Shown here: positions 22,849-32,400 of the stretch, piece by piece | Numbering within the stretch: position 1 is the stretch's first letter | Layout of the letters: each line of letters opens with the position of its first letter | From: Xiphophorus maculatus | Lineage: Eukaryota; Chordata; Actinopteri; Cyprinodontiformes; Poeciliidae | DNA length: 64,000 nucleotides | Assembly (NCBI RefSeq): GCF_002775205.1 | Contig: NC_036456.1 | Location: 23,945,968 to 24,009,967 of the forward strand | Direction: 5' to 3' | The notes under the pieces: generated by a model | Database searches by the model: none | Seen by the model: only the letters and a program-made list of their open reading frames with translations | What the model was told of the DNA's origin: nothing | Made by a program: the position numbers and the translations under genes

Positions 22849-22930
22849 CTTCAACGCTTAGTTAGTTTAGTTCGTTACTTTTCAGGAGTTTCCTCTTAAT
22901 CACAGAATCAAAACGAACTGCTCCGTCCCT
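22849..22930 (-). other. Probable 5' untranslated exon of the Ig-domain gene
   Basis: On the minus strand GTTGAAG is followed by GTGAGC, a good donor, at 22849. The first coding exon is preceded by TTGTTTACAG, a good acceptor, about 15 bases before the ATG. A leader exon here would complete the gene; its 5' end is not determined. Confidence 0.4.
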
Positions 22931-24905
22931 CGGTGCTGATCTTCAAAAGAGAAATCTTTAGACTGATCCTTACTTTGACTGAGCCGAAGCCACACCTTCC
23001 GCCTCAGGAATGATCCGCCTTGTTGTGACTAAAACTGTCAGATTAAACCACAGAATCACTTCCTGAACAAATAAAAATCCACTTTACTGAGCAGATTTTA
23101 CACAGATTCTGCAGCAGTGAAGGTTAGTTTTAGGCTAGAAAAGTCTGAGATTTTAAGATGGCAAACATTTAATTAAGTTTATACATTCTGATCTTTTTAA
23201 AGGAAATCAAAATGTTCATAGACGTAGTTCAAGCAGAACTAGGGATTTATAATCTCAGAGCGCCACCATCTGGTCAAATTAAGCAAAATGTTACTGAAGA
23301 AACAAAAATAAGAAGTCAAAACATAAAAAAGATACATTTTCTGAGATCATTTGTTAATGAATATAGATTGGTTGAAACTGATCACAGCTGTTGCAGCATT
23401 AAGGTCAATCTTTCCTCGACTGTGATGAGGAAGTCAAAGGTCATCATCCTTCTTGACATGATATGACAGGTCCAGTAATCCACTGTATCTCAAGAACTAC
23501 AGTACAAGGCTCGTCTGAATGGTTCTGGAATCAAAATAAAGTAACAAATACTCTAGTGATCTAAAAATCAACACACTTTTCAGAGTGAGAGCCAATAAAT
23601 TTGGCACACAGTGAAAAATGGGATGTATATGAAACATGGTTTTAATGCAACAATGTTGTAAATGTGAAGTTTGTCCAAATGTGTTTATTTGTTCTTTGAC
23701 TTTATTTTTTTATATGTCATTTATTGGTGACATATTGGTTTTGTCATGTTGCTCTTGGCGGTGGGTGGTTACCATAGTAACCGGTAACTGACAGCTCGTC
23801 TCCTTTCTCTGTTGATGTCCGTTAACTGTGGCGTCTATTAGAACAAGCTCTGTGTTTTCTTCACAAATATCACATTTTACAATATATTTTTGGACAAATG
23901 TGATAGTGTGCAGTGTTTCTTCAGTAAACTTGTTATGTTTTGTGTATATTTTTAAATGTCATCATTGTTAATGTTGCCCATTTGAGCTTGTTTAATTGTG
24001 CAAACGTTACCTGCTATTAATTACCAAGCAGTGATCGGTGATTTTCACTCAAACAGCTCCTTATTAATTATTGCAAGAACAGCAAAAAGACATGATCAGT
24101 GTTTTTTCTGTCTCATCTGTTCTAACTCACCACTACAGGAAGAAGAATTTGGTTACAGAAAAGAATTTAAACAGGGGAACAGATAGTCAATAAATGTGGT
24201 TAATATATTAAGGAAGGATCTATTAAGCTTCCTTAATAGATTAGCTAGATATTATTGCACTACTCTATGATGATGTATTCAATGCTAGATATCTAGCACC
24301 TATATATCTAGCATATCTAGATATAATATGCTAGAATTAAATATAAAATAGATATAATTTAATCTATTATAAACTATAGATGAAGAGGAGTTTAAAAGTA
24401 GAACAAAAGTAAATACAGTAGTGCAATAAATTACCTTTCTAAAGTATGATGATGATGATGATGATGTATTCAAAAACACTTATTTGCTTAACTCAAATTA
24501 GCTCAAATTTCTTAACATTGAGGTAAAATAATTTCCAAGCCTATATGTTGCAGTAGAAATGTTTTTATGAATTAGTCTGATGTTCTTTTCTTAAATGTAA
24601 TGTTTTCATTAGTTGATCTGAAATAAAGACTTTTAAGCATCAGTTAACGTGTGTGCCTGATCATGTGGTTCTGACGAACTGAGTTACTGAGCTAAATAAA
24701 CCTTTCAATAATTCTCTAATTTATTGAATCGCCTTTATTGCACTGAAGGCGAGTCAGTGCAGATGGGAGAATTCAAAGTGGAACCAAAAGTAGTTAAATT
24801 TGTTCAGCGGAGCAAATTTAGAGAGAAAAGAGAAAAAAAAGATGGAAGAGTTGGCTTTTATTTTGCTAGAAGGAAATTAAGATGGATGATCAGCGCAGAC
24901 CGCTT
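22931..24905. other. Intergenic with palindromes and an X-box
   Basis: No gene seen. It contains GTTACCATAGTAAC at 23768, a cluster of AT-rich palindromes at 24190-24380 (including the perfect TGCTAGATATCTAGCA at 24283-24298) and (GAT)n near 24450. The 84-codon plus-strand frame at 23212 shows no recognisable feature. Confidence 0.4.
23768..23781. promoter_or_regulatory. RFX X-box consensus
   Basis: GTTACCATAGTAAC fits GTNRCC-N2-RGYAAC at every position. It lies about 0.9 kb upstream of the presumed start of the Ig-domain gene. Confidence 0.4.
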
Positions 24906-24995
24906 TATTTATTTATATATACTGTATATATAAATACAGTATATATATATATATATATATACATATATATACACACATATATATACATATACAAT

Positions 24996-25032
<37 letters not shown>

Positions 25033-25035
25033 ATG
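24906..25035. repeat. TA/CA microsatellite
   Basis: Alternating TA, TATATACA and CA runs. Tyr/Ile-rich frames through it are meaningless. Confidence 0.9.
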
Positions 25036-25202
25036 TTTTCATACAGATGTTGGTAATTATGCAGCTTATTTTTGTTTTATATTTAAATCAGTTTGATGAT
25101 TTAAATATTTCACTGAGTCAAAAACAAACTGACAAAGCCAGCCTGCTTTGAAGGAGGGATAGCAACATTTTAATAAACAGTATTGTGGAAAAGAATAATC
25201 AA

Positions 25203-25560
25203 TGTTGTAAGGTAAAGGTAATTCTATTTATATAGCAGACTTTCAGCAACAAGGCAGTACAAAGTGCTTTACAGGAATTAAAAGGAAATACAAACAAAAT
25301 AACAAACCAAAGGAAAGAGAAGAAAAAAAAGGAGAGAAAAAGAATCTAATGTTGATCTAAAGTATGTAAGCTAGTTGCTCCTGTTCAGGGCTGCTAAGTA
25401 TCATCTGGTCTAATTTCAGTTCTGGGTTGGAAGAACAGGAGTCTAAAAATTAGTCTTGATCCAAAAGTGTCCTCTGGGCTTCTGGTCTCTGCAGTTAAAT
25501 AGTTTCTTTACAGTTTTTGTAAAAATAAGCTGAAGAGTGACCAAGTCTGTCTGCCAGTCT
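25203..25560 (-). mobile_element. Retroelement 3' fragment (reverse copy)
   Basis: 25203-25392 is the reverse complement of 34887-35065 (AAGGCAGTACAAAGTGCTTTACAGG etc. in one, its complement in the other). Wording in 25390-25560 (ACAGGAGTCTAAAAA, AATAAGCTGAAGAGTGACC) recurs at 59793-60330. It ends a few bases from the stop codon of the 397-residue gene. Confidence 0.6.
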
Positions 25561-25564
25561 GTAA

Positions 25565-26758
25565 CTAGCGCCAAAGACGACTTTTTGTCAGTTTTAGGAG
25601 CCCACCTACCAGTAGTGGGATCACCAGAACGGTTGCCAGGCCCACTTTAGGAGACGGCATCACAGCTCTTCCAAAGATAGATGCAGTATATTCATCAATT
25701 TTGTGATAAACTCTTCCTGCCTTTTGCTTGAAAGACCCAATAAAAGTGGTGCAATAAACCTGTTGATCCACATCGGTGGTGGAAGAACGTTCTGTAAAAA
25801 CACGGTCAGGTGAAACTTCTGCTCCCAGAGTTTCTGTCGCCTCAGTCAAGGCTCGATGACTGATATGAGCGATTAATTCCCTCATCTCGTCAGAATAAAA
25901 ATCCAACCTTACGGTGATTAAAGGATTTCTTTCTGGTATTTCAATCAAAACAGGATCTGCTAAAGTTAATGGGGTGCTTGCATAAAACTTCCTGAGTCCT
26001 GCAAATGTTTTACTAGTGCTGATAACATCATCGCTGGTCAGTGTCTCACCTTTTGGTATGGCTTCAATATAAGAACTTGTACTAGGAATCGGTAGGGTCT
26101 CTTCAGTAGTTGGTTCTGTTTCTGTCGGGGTTCTGAGGTCCTGTGGTTGGTCCAACCTGAGGTCCTGTGGTTGGTCCACCCTGAGGTCCTGTGGTTGGTC
26201 CACCCTGCGGTCCTGTGGTTGGTCCACCCTGAGGTCCTCTGGTTGGTCCACTCTGCGGTCCTCTGGTTGGTCCACCCTGAGGTCCTCTGGTTGGTCCACT
26301 CTGCGGTCCTCTGGTTGGTCCACCCTGAGGTCCTCTGGTTGGTCCACCCTGAGGTCCTGTGGTTGGTCCACCCTGAGGTCCTCTGGTTGGTCCACTCTGC
26401 GGTCCTCTGGTTGGTCCACCCTGAGGTCCTCTGGTTGGTCCACCCTGAGGTCCTCTGGTTGGTCCACCCTGCGGTCTTGTTGTTGCCTGTGGAAAAAGCA
26501 GAACCAACCTCCTCCACAGTAGACACAGTCAGCTTGATCTTTGGGAATATAAATTCCCATATCTCGAAGAGTTTCTCTAAGGAAGCGATCCATTTTCAGT
26601 TTTTGAAATGCAGTGGTCGGTCTGTTGCGTCTCACCGTGAGGTCCGGTTCTTGGTGGAAGAAGCAGAACCAACCGTCTCCACAGTATAAACAATCAGCTT
26701 GATCTTTGGGAATATAAATTCCCATGTCTCGAAGACTATCGTAAACAAAGCGATTCAT
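25565..26758 (-). CDS. Unrecognised membrane-anchored protein with duplicated Cys/His motif and octapeptide repeats
   Basis: One uninterrupted frame of 397 residues. The ATG at 26758 is the first in frame, after an upstream TGA, and has A at -3. Residues 1-35 and 56-90 are near-identical copies of a motif ending in DC-x2-C-x5-C-x2-H (YCGxGWFCFFH), which could bind a metal. Residues 95-206 are fourteen 8-residue units of the type DLRVDQPE. Residues 207-370 are mixed, starting with a Thr/Glu/Pro-rich stretch and including [20 protein letters not shown]. Residues 372-388 form one hydrophobic helix followed by a short basic end (LTKSRLWR), the layout of a tail-anchored protein. No signal peptide is present. 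I recognise no family. An RFX X-box lies 119 bp upstream of the ATG. The long intact frame and motif conservation argue for a real gene. Confidence 0.7.
   Translation of the reverse strand: MNRFVYDSLRDMGIYIPKDQADCLYCGDGWFCFFHQEPDLTVRRNRPTTAFQKLKMDRFLRETLRDMGIYIPKDQADCVYCGGGWFCFFHRQQQDRRVDQPEDLRVDQPEDLRVDQPEDRRVDQPEDLRVDQPQDLRVDQPEDLRVDQPEDRRVDQPEDLRVDQPEDRRVDQPEDLRVDQPQDRRVDQPQDLRVDQPQDLRLDQPQDLRTPTETEPTTEETLPIPSTSSYIEAIPKGETLTSDDVISTSKTFAGLRKFYASTPLTLADPVLIEIPERNPLITVRLDFYSDEMRELIAHISHRALTEATETLGAEVSPDRVFTERSSTTDVDQQVYCTTFIGSFKQKAGRVYHKIDEYTASIFGRAVMPSPKVGLATVLVIPLLVGGLLKLTKSRLWR
26141..26476 (-). repeat. In-frame 24-bp coding minisatellite, 14 units
   Basis: Fourteen 24-bp units, each encoding D(L/R)R(V/L)DQP(E/Q). 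The variant positions are few, so the array is young or homogenised. Because 24 is a multiple of three and the unit lacks stops, other frames also stay open; those frames are not genes. Confidence 0.9.
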
Positions 26759-26876
26759 TTTGAGAGGATTTCTAAAAGATTTCTCTTTGTGCTTCTCTGA
26801 CAAACAGATTCAGCGTAAATGGAAGAGATGGAACGCTCGCCGCCTGTTATCTCACAGCTGATCAAAGCACTTTGAC

Positions 26877-26889
26877 GTTACCTAGCAAC
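26877..26889. promoter_or_regulatory. RFX X-box upstream of the 397-residue gene
   Basis: GTTACCTAGCAAC fits GTNRCC-N1-RGYAAC perfectly and is joined to TTTGACGT, a CRE half site. It lies 119-131 bp before the start codon, where promoter X-boxes of RFX target genes usually sit. Confidence 0.5.
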
Positions 26890-27747
26890 AGGTGATAACA
26901 TTAACACTGCTCACTGTCAAGCCTCATGGTATAATTTCAAAATAAGAGAATTTTAAACTGAGCATATCTGATCTGACACAATCAACTGATCCAACTGAAG
27001 AAGAAAATGATCTGCAGTGTGTTGGATGATTGTTGACCTTCCTAACTAGCTAAGTTACAGCTGAACTAAATCAAATTAGAAGGCAGGCTTAGTATACGTT
27101 ATATCCTGACAGATCTGGTTCACTGTTACCGTTTTCCACCTGAGACTCCTGAGGAAATTATGTTAGAACAGTTTTCTAAAAAGAAACACCATTATTTTAG
27201 GAAGCCTTTTGAATATAATCTTCAAGTTTAAGTATTAAACATACCTTTCATTAAACTCATTATTTGGTGTTAAAATAATTCAGTCTCAGAGATCATAGAA
27301 ACATCTTCAAGAGATCAAACGCATGAAATACAAGCTTTTGTGCTTGAAAAATGAATTAACTCAATTAGTTTTGCAGAATTAACTGCATAGCTGAAACAAT
27401 GCAGTTGTAGTATCATGTTCCTGTCAATAGGTGGCAGCAGGAAAGCACTTCCATTTCAGGCCTGCAGATAAGAGACACCCATCGTTTTCTGCTGCTGGAG
27501 GTTAATAATTCAACAGAAACCCATCACTAGTTTTTTTTTCTAAACCGTCCAATTGAAGTTAAAAGTAAACAACAAAAATTGTTTAAGAAAAAGGAGCTGG
27601 CAGGGAGAGATTACAAATTTATAAAAGTTAAAGTTTACTACACCTCCATTAGTTCTCCACCAGATGGCATCAGGGAGCACAGTTGGGGGATCTGCATCTT
27701 CGGGCCTCATCAGCAGGGTGTAAGAGACGGTTAACACTCCAACACCA
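26890..27747. other. Intergenic with a CTCF-like site and a hairpin
   Basis: CCACCAGATGGCATC at 27657-27671 fits the CTCF core at every position. GGTTAACACTC (27729-27739) pairs with GAGTGTTAACC (27748-27758). No gene recognised. Confidence 0.4.
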
Positions 27748-28515
27748 GAGTGTTAACCATTGTGGTAACCCCTAGCCTCCCACAACATCTTGTTTTCCTT
27801 TAAGTGATCACTGGTTGTTTACCAGTGTTTTTGTACTTACCCTTTAAGGTCTCCCAGATCGACGCCTGGACTCCGGCTCTAGTCATTTTCCACACATTGG
27901 ATCAGTTGCTGTAGACGAAACGTCTGGACAAGTTCCTTTCTGGCTGGCAAGCCTGGATTGTCTCGATCCTGTTGTTACTTCGCCGTGCCCGAACCTGCTC
28001 AGCTCTCCTCGATGCTCCTGGTCAGTAAACCAGACGAACTCATTATCCAAACGCCATCTGGTTCATCTGCAGGGTTGGCTCCTGTCACTTTCACCTGATC
28101 CTGCTCACCTCTTCCAGGCTGAAAGCCTTGCTCCTTTAAAGCAGTGTTTCCCAACCCTGGTCCTCAAGGCTCACTGCCCTGCATGTTTTAGGTATTTCCT
28201 TGCTTCAGTCCAGCTGATTTCAATTGATGACTGATTAACAGGCGTTTGTTGAACTGCACTCAGTTGAATCAGGCACATTAAAGCAGGAAAACCTCTAAAA
28301 CATGTAGGACAGTGAGCCTTGAGGACCAGGATTAGGAAACACTGCTTTAAAGTAAGCATCTCCTGCAATATCCTGGTTCCCCACTGTGGTCTTCTGGTCA
28401 TCCCCGCTGCAACCTCTACATTTGCACATTTCATTTTGTAAATAAACATTTAAAATCATATCCTTGCCTGAGTTTATCTGCATGTGGGTCAGAAGCATCA
28501 CTAAAACCATGACAC
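27748..28515 (+). mobile_element. LTR-like retroelement fragment hosting a MITE
   Basis: Moderately GC-rich sequence with AATAAA at 28440 and a 3' part (CTGAGTTTATCTGCATG, TGGGTCAGAAGCATCAC, ACCATGACA) that resembles fish LTR ends. No coding part and no clear target duplication were found, so the class is a guess. The MITE at 28142 interrupts it. Confidence 0.3.
28142..28344. mobile_element. hAT MITE with perfect 8-bp target duplication
   Basis: It begins CAGTGTTTCCCAACCC and ends GGATTAGGAAACACTG, inverted to each other. CTTTAAAG stands directly on both sides (28134-28141 and 28345-28352), the 8-bp duplication expected of hAT insertion. Confidence 0.9.
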
Positions 28516-28816
28516 AACTAAAATGAGGGAAAAAAGACCATCATTATGGAAATTTAACTTTAATATTTAAGAACAATACAGCAACATTTTTTTTTAGTAC
28601 TCACTTTTCTATATCATCAATACATTTTCTGGTATCCTAAAATATAAACCACAACCATAAAACTGTGTTACAGATTTAGAAAATATAGGTAAAAAAAAAA
28701 AAACAACAGTTTTTTATTTAAAAAAATGTTTAAACTTGGACATCACTGTTTAGATGTTCTGGTACCGTCAGATTGTCAACTCCCGAAACAACACAAGAAA
28801 GACAAACTCGTAAAAG

Positions 28817-28819
<3 letters not shown>

Positions 28820-28892
<73 letters not shown>
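28820..28892. repeat. (TA)n microsatellite
   Basis: About 36 TA dinucleotides in a row, close to the 3' end of the first zinc-finger gene. Confidence 0.95.
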
Positions 28893-28895
<3 letters not shown>

Positions 28896-29473
28896 ACAAT
28901 CTCAGATTTCATCATAATTTAGTAAACCTTACATCTGTGTTGTTGCCATCATATAATCAGCAGTATTGTTGTCCTAAGTCAGAAATGAATAGAAAAAATT
29001 AAGAAAACAAATTGTAACCTACCAGCTAACATTTATCCATTAACCAAAATCATTGAAAGAAAACAAACAAACAAGGTATAAATACAACAAAGGATAAAAA
29101 CACACTAAGGGCACCAAAACCTTTACAAGTCAACTCACAGCATTTATACCCATTGATTCTCTACAATCCACCATTAAAATCTCACTTGGAAACTCCAATT
29201 TAAATGGAAAAAACAAAGACCAGAATAATGAGAATGTTCCTAAGTATTTTAGCAAAGCCTACTATTTGAAAAGTGTTTTAAATTAAGCTGTGACAGTTAT
29301 AAAAATGTGATTGTAATTACTCTTCTTTTAAACAGCAAGTTATTGAACACCTTGATGCTGGTAGTGTGGAAAGAATCCTGCATGACACTGGAGGGTTATC
29401 AACCCTTATTTAGTGATAAATTAAACTGCCTTTCTGACTGAAACCTTCCACAGGTTACATGTGAGAAAGGCTT

Positions 29474-32400
29474 CTAACGTGTGTGAGTCCTCATGTGATA
29501 ACGTAAATTAGATTTGCCTCGGAAACTTTTTCCACAAGTGGCACAAGAGAAAGGCCTCTCACCTGTGTGAATTCTTATGTGATAAGTTAAACTCTTTTTT
29601 TTACTGTAACTCTTTCCACAGGTCCCACACGAAAAGTGTTTCTCATCCGTGTGTGTTGTCATGTGAGTAGCTAAAAGAGTTGATTGACTAAAACGTTTCC
29701 CACAAGTATTACAGTTGAAAGGCCTCTCACCCATGTGACCTTTGGTGTGTGTGACTAAACCACCTTTTTGAGCAAAACCTTTCCCACAGATTACACATAC
29801 GAAAGGCTTCTCCCCTGTGTGAATTCTCATGTGATTGGTTAAAGTGTGTTTATAGGCAAATCTTTTTTCACAGGTTGTGCATGAGAAAGGCTTCTCACCT
29901 GTGTGAATTCTCATATGAATGTTTAAACAAGACTTGGTAAGGAAACGTTTTCCGCAAGCAGTGCATGAGAGAGGCTCCTCTCCGGTATGACCTTTCATGT
30001 GAATACCTAAATTACCTTTTTGAGAGAAACCTCGTCCACATGTCATGCACGAGAAAGGCTTCTCTCCTGTGTGAATTCTCATGTGAACAACTAAACTTTG
30101 GTTATTGGAAAAACTTTTTTCACAGGACGTACACGAGAAAGGCTTCCCACCCATGTGTATTCTCATGTGATTCTCTAAGATTGTTTTGTCATTGAAATTT
30201 TTTCCACAGGTGATGCACGAGAAAGGCTTCTCAACTGAGTGAGATCTCATGTGACTCTTTAAGGCACTTTTTTGATGGTGACCTTTTCCACAAGTAACAC
30301 ATTTGAATGGTTTTTCACCTGTGTGAGTTTTCATGTGATACATTAAACCACGTTTTTGACTGTAACCTTTTCCACAGGTTGAACATGTAAAAGGCTTTTT
30401 TCTTGTGTGAATTACCATGTGTTTAGTCAAGAAACTCTTTCGAGAAAAGGTTTCATCACAAATTTTACAAGAATACTTTTTTTTCTCTGGGTGAGCTTTC
30501 TTGTGCATTTTTTTTGCCACATCACTAAAAATGTCATCAGTCTCCTGTTTCAGCACAAGATGCTCTTCATCCTGACTGATGCAGAGTTGCTTCTCTTCCT
30601 CTTTGTACTCTTGATGTTCTGGTTCCTCTTGCTCCTGTTTTATCTGCAGAGGTTCTGGTTCCTCTTGCTCCTGTTTTATCTGCAGAGGTTCTGGATTATC
30701 TGGCTCCTGTTTTATCTGCAGAGGTTCTGGATTATCTGGCTCCTGTTTTATCTGCAGAGGTTCTGGATTATCTGGCTCCTGTTTTATCTGCAGAGGTTCT
30801 GGTTCCTCTTGTTCCTGTTTTATCCGCAGAGGTTCTGGATCTTCTTGATGTAAAGTGGAGTTCTCTTCCTGGTTGCTGAGCTCATTGAGAACCTCTTCCT
30901 CTTTACACACAAAGTTTTGGAGAAAATCTGGACAAAAAGACGAAACAAAAGCAATAAGGTATGGCCTGGCAAAAGGAAAATTTACTTTGGAGGGGAAAAG
31001 AGTTGTAGTTTACCAGGGTTTTGCATCGGAAGTGCTGGGTGTGTAACATGATAACTACAAAGGAGATGACAGTTGATTTCAGGAGGAACGGGATTAGATC
31101 AAACCCAATTTCCATCATGGGAGAAGAAGGTTTAGGTGGTTGAGGAATATAAATACCTTGGTTTTCATCTGGACAACAGACTGGACTGGAGATGCACCAG
31201 TGAAGCGCCTATAAGAAGAGACAGCAGGAGGACGCTAAGATCCTTCAAGGTTTGCACCAAGATGCTGCAGATCTTCTATAAGACTGTTGGTGAGAGCGTC
31301 ATCTCTTCTACTGTCATCTATTGGGGCAGCAGCACCAGAGCCAGGGACATAAAAAGGCTCAACAGTCTGATAAAGAAGCCTGGTTTTGTTCTGGTTCTGT
31401 TCTGGGGATGACTGTGGAACCTCTGGAGATGATTCTTCATAAAATGAAGAAAATTATGGGCAACCCTGAGCATCCTATCCACCAGACTGTGTTGGGAAGG
31501 CAGAGCATCTTCAGTCAGAGGCTTCTTCAGATCCGCTGTAATACAGTCTGCTACAAGAGATCTTCCCTGCCAACATCCATCACGATCTTCAATAAATCTT
31601 TGAAGAATCTAAATTAAGGAGTTACAACATTTAATGTCTCCTTGGGATTAATAAACTATTTTTGAATTTGAATTTTAATGAATACAATAACGGAAGGCAG
31701 GTTTTGACATAACAGATAAAGTTCTAGATCCCACACTCAACCAATGCTCAACTAATTTTAGGGAATCTTATGAGTGACTACAGGTGAAGCAACAAACGAC
31801 ATGGTGAGCAGAGGATTGGCAGTCAATGACAGAGTCTAGCTTGGCTGTAAATAACTATGTATTGCTTAGGGCAATTATTTATAAAATTAGTAATTTAGAT
31901 GACTCCACTGCTGTATTTTGTTGGTGAAGCAAATTGGCTCTAATTTAAGAAAGATTAATTTAGACTAATTGATAGAAGTAATGCTTTAGTAGCTTGAATT
32001 AGAAATCAACCTTTTTGAGAATTGATTCTAAAATGTAAATTATCGCATTTGAGTGCCCACAACAATACAGATCACCAGGGTTGGCTGGTAACTTTTCAAT
32101 TTAGCTATAAATGCTAAATAAATGCATACTGGTTGTATGATGTTTTTTTTTTACAAAAACATACAAAAAACCTGCAGGCACAATGCAGCAAGTATCCAGT
32201 TAAAGAAACAACTGAGCAACGTGCTGCCAGCCCGACTCCAGACGAGTTTCACAGGGGGGCAAAATTATTCTATGTAGCAATAATAATATAACTCAAGTAA
32301 AGAAAAAGATGCAGTGCAGTAAAACTACTCTTATAAATACATTTTTCCCAAAAAAGTTACTCAAGTGAAGGTAACAAGTACTACACACTTTTGAACATAG

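Noticed and set aside
24882-25151. Tyr/Ile-rich ORF over the TA/CA repeat
   Set aside because: Translation of a microsatellite; the same applies to 28730-28915.
26038-26689. Additional long frames ([15 protein letters not shown] and WLVHPEVL repeats)
   Set aside because: Other frames of the 24-bp array; only the frame with conserved unique N- and C-terminal regions is credible.
25565-26803. Longer N-terminus for the 397-residue protein
   Set aside because: The extra 15 codons have no ATG (the first would be TTG) and follow an in-frame stop; the first ATG starts the conserved motif.
30407-30853. 148-codon Leu/Phe-rich plus-strand frame resembling a membrane protein
   Set aside because: Antisense of the acidic 36-bp repeat and linker of zinc-finger gene 1.
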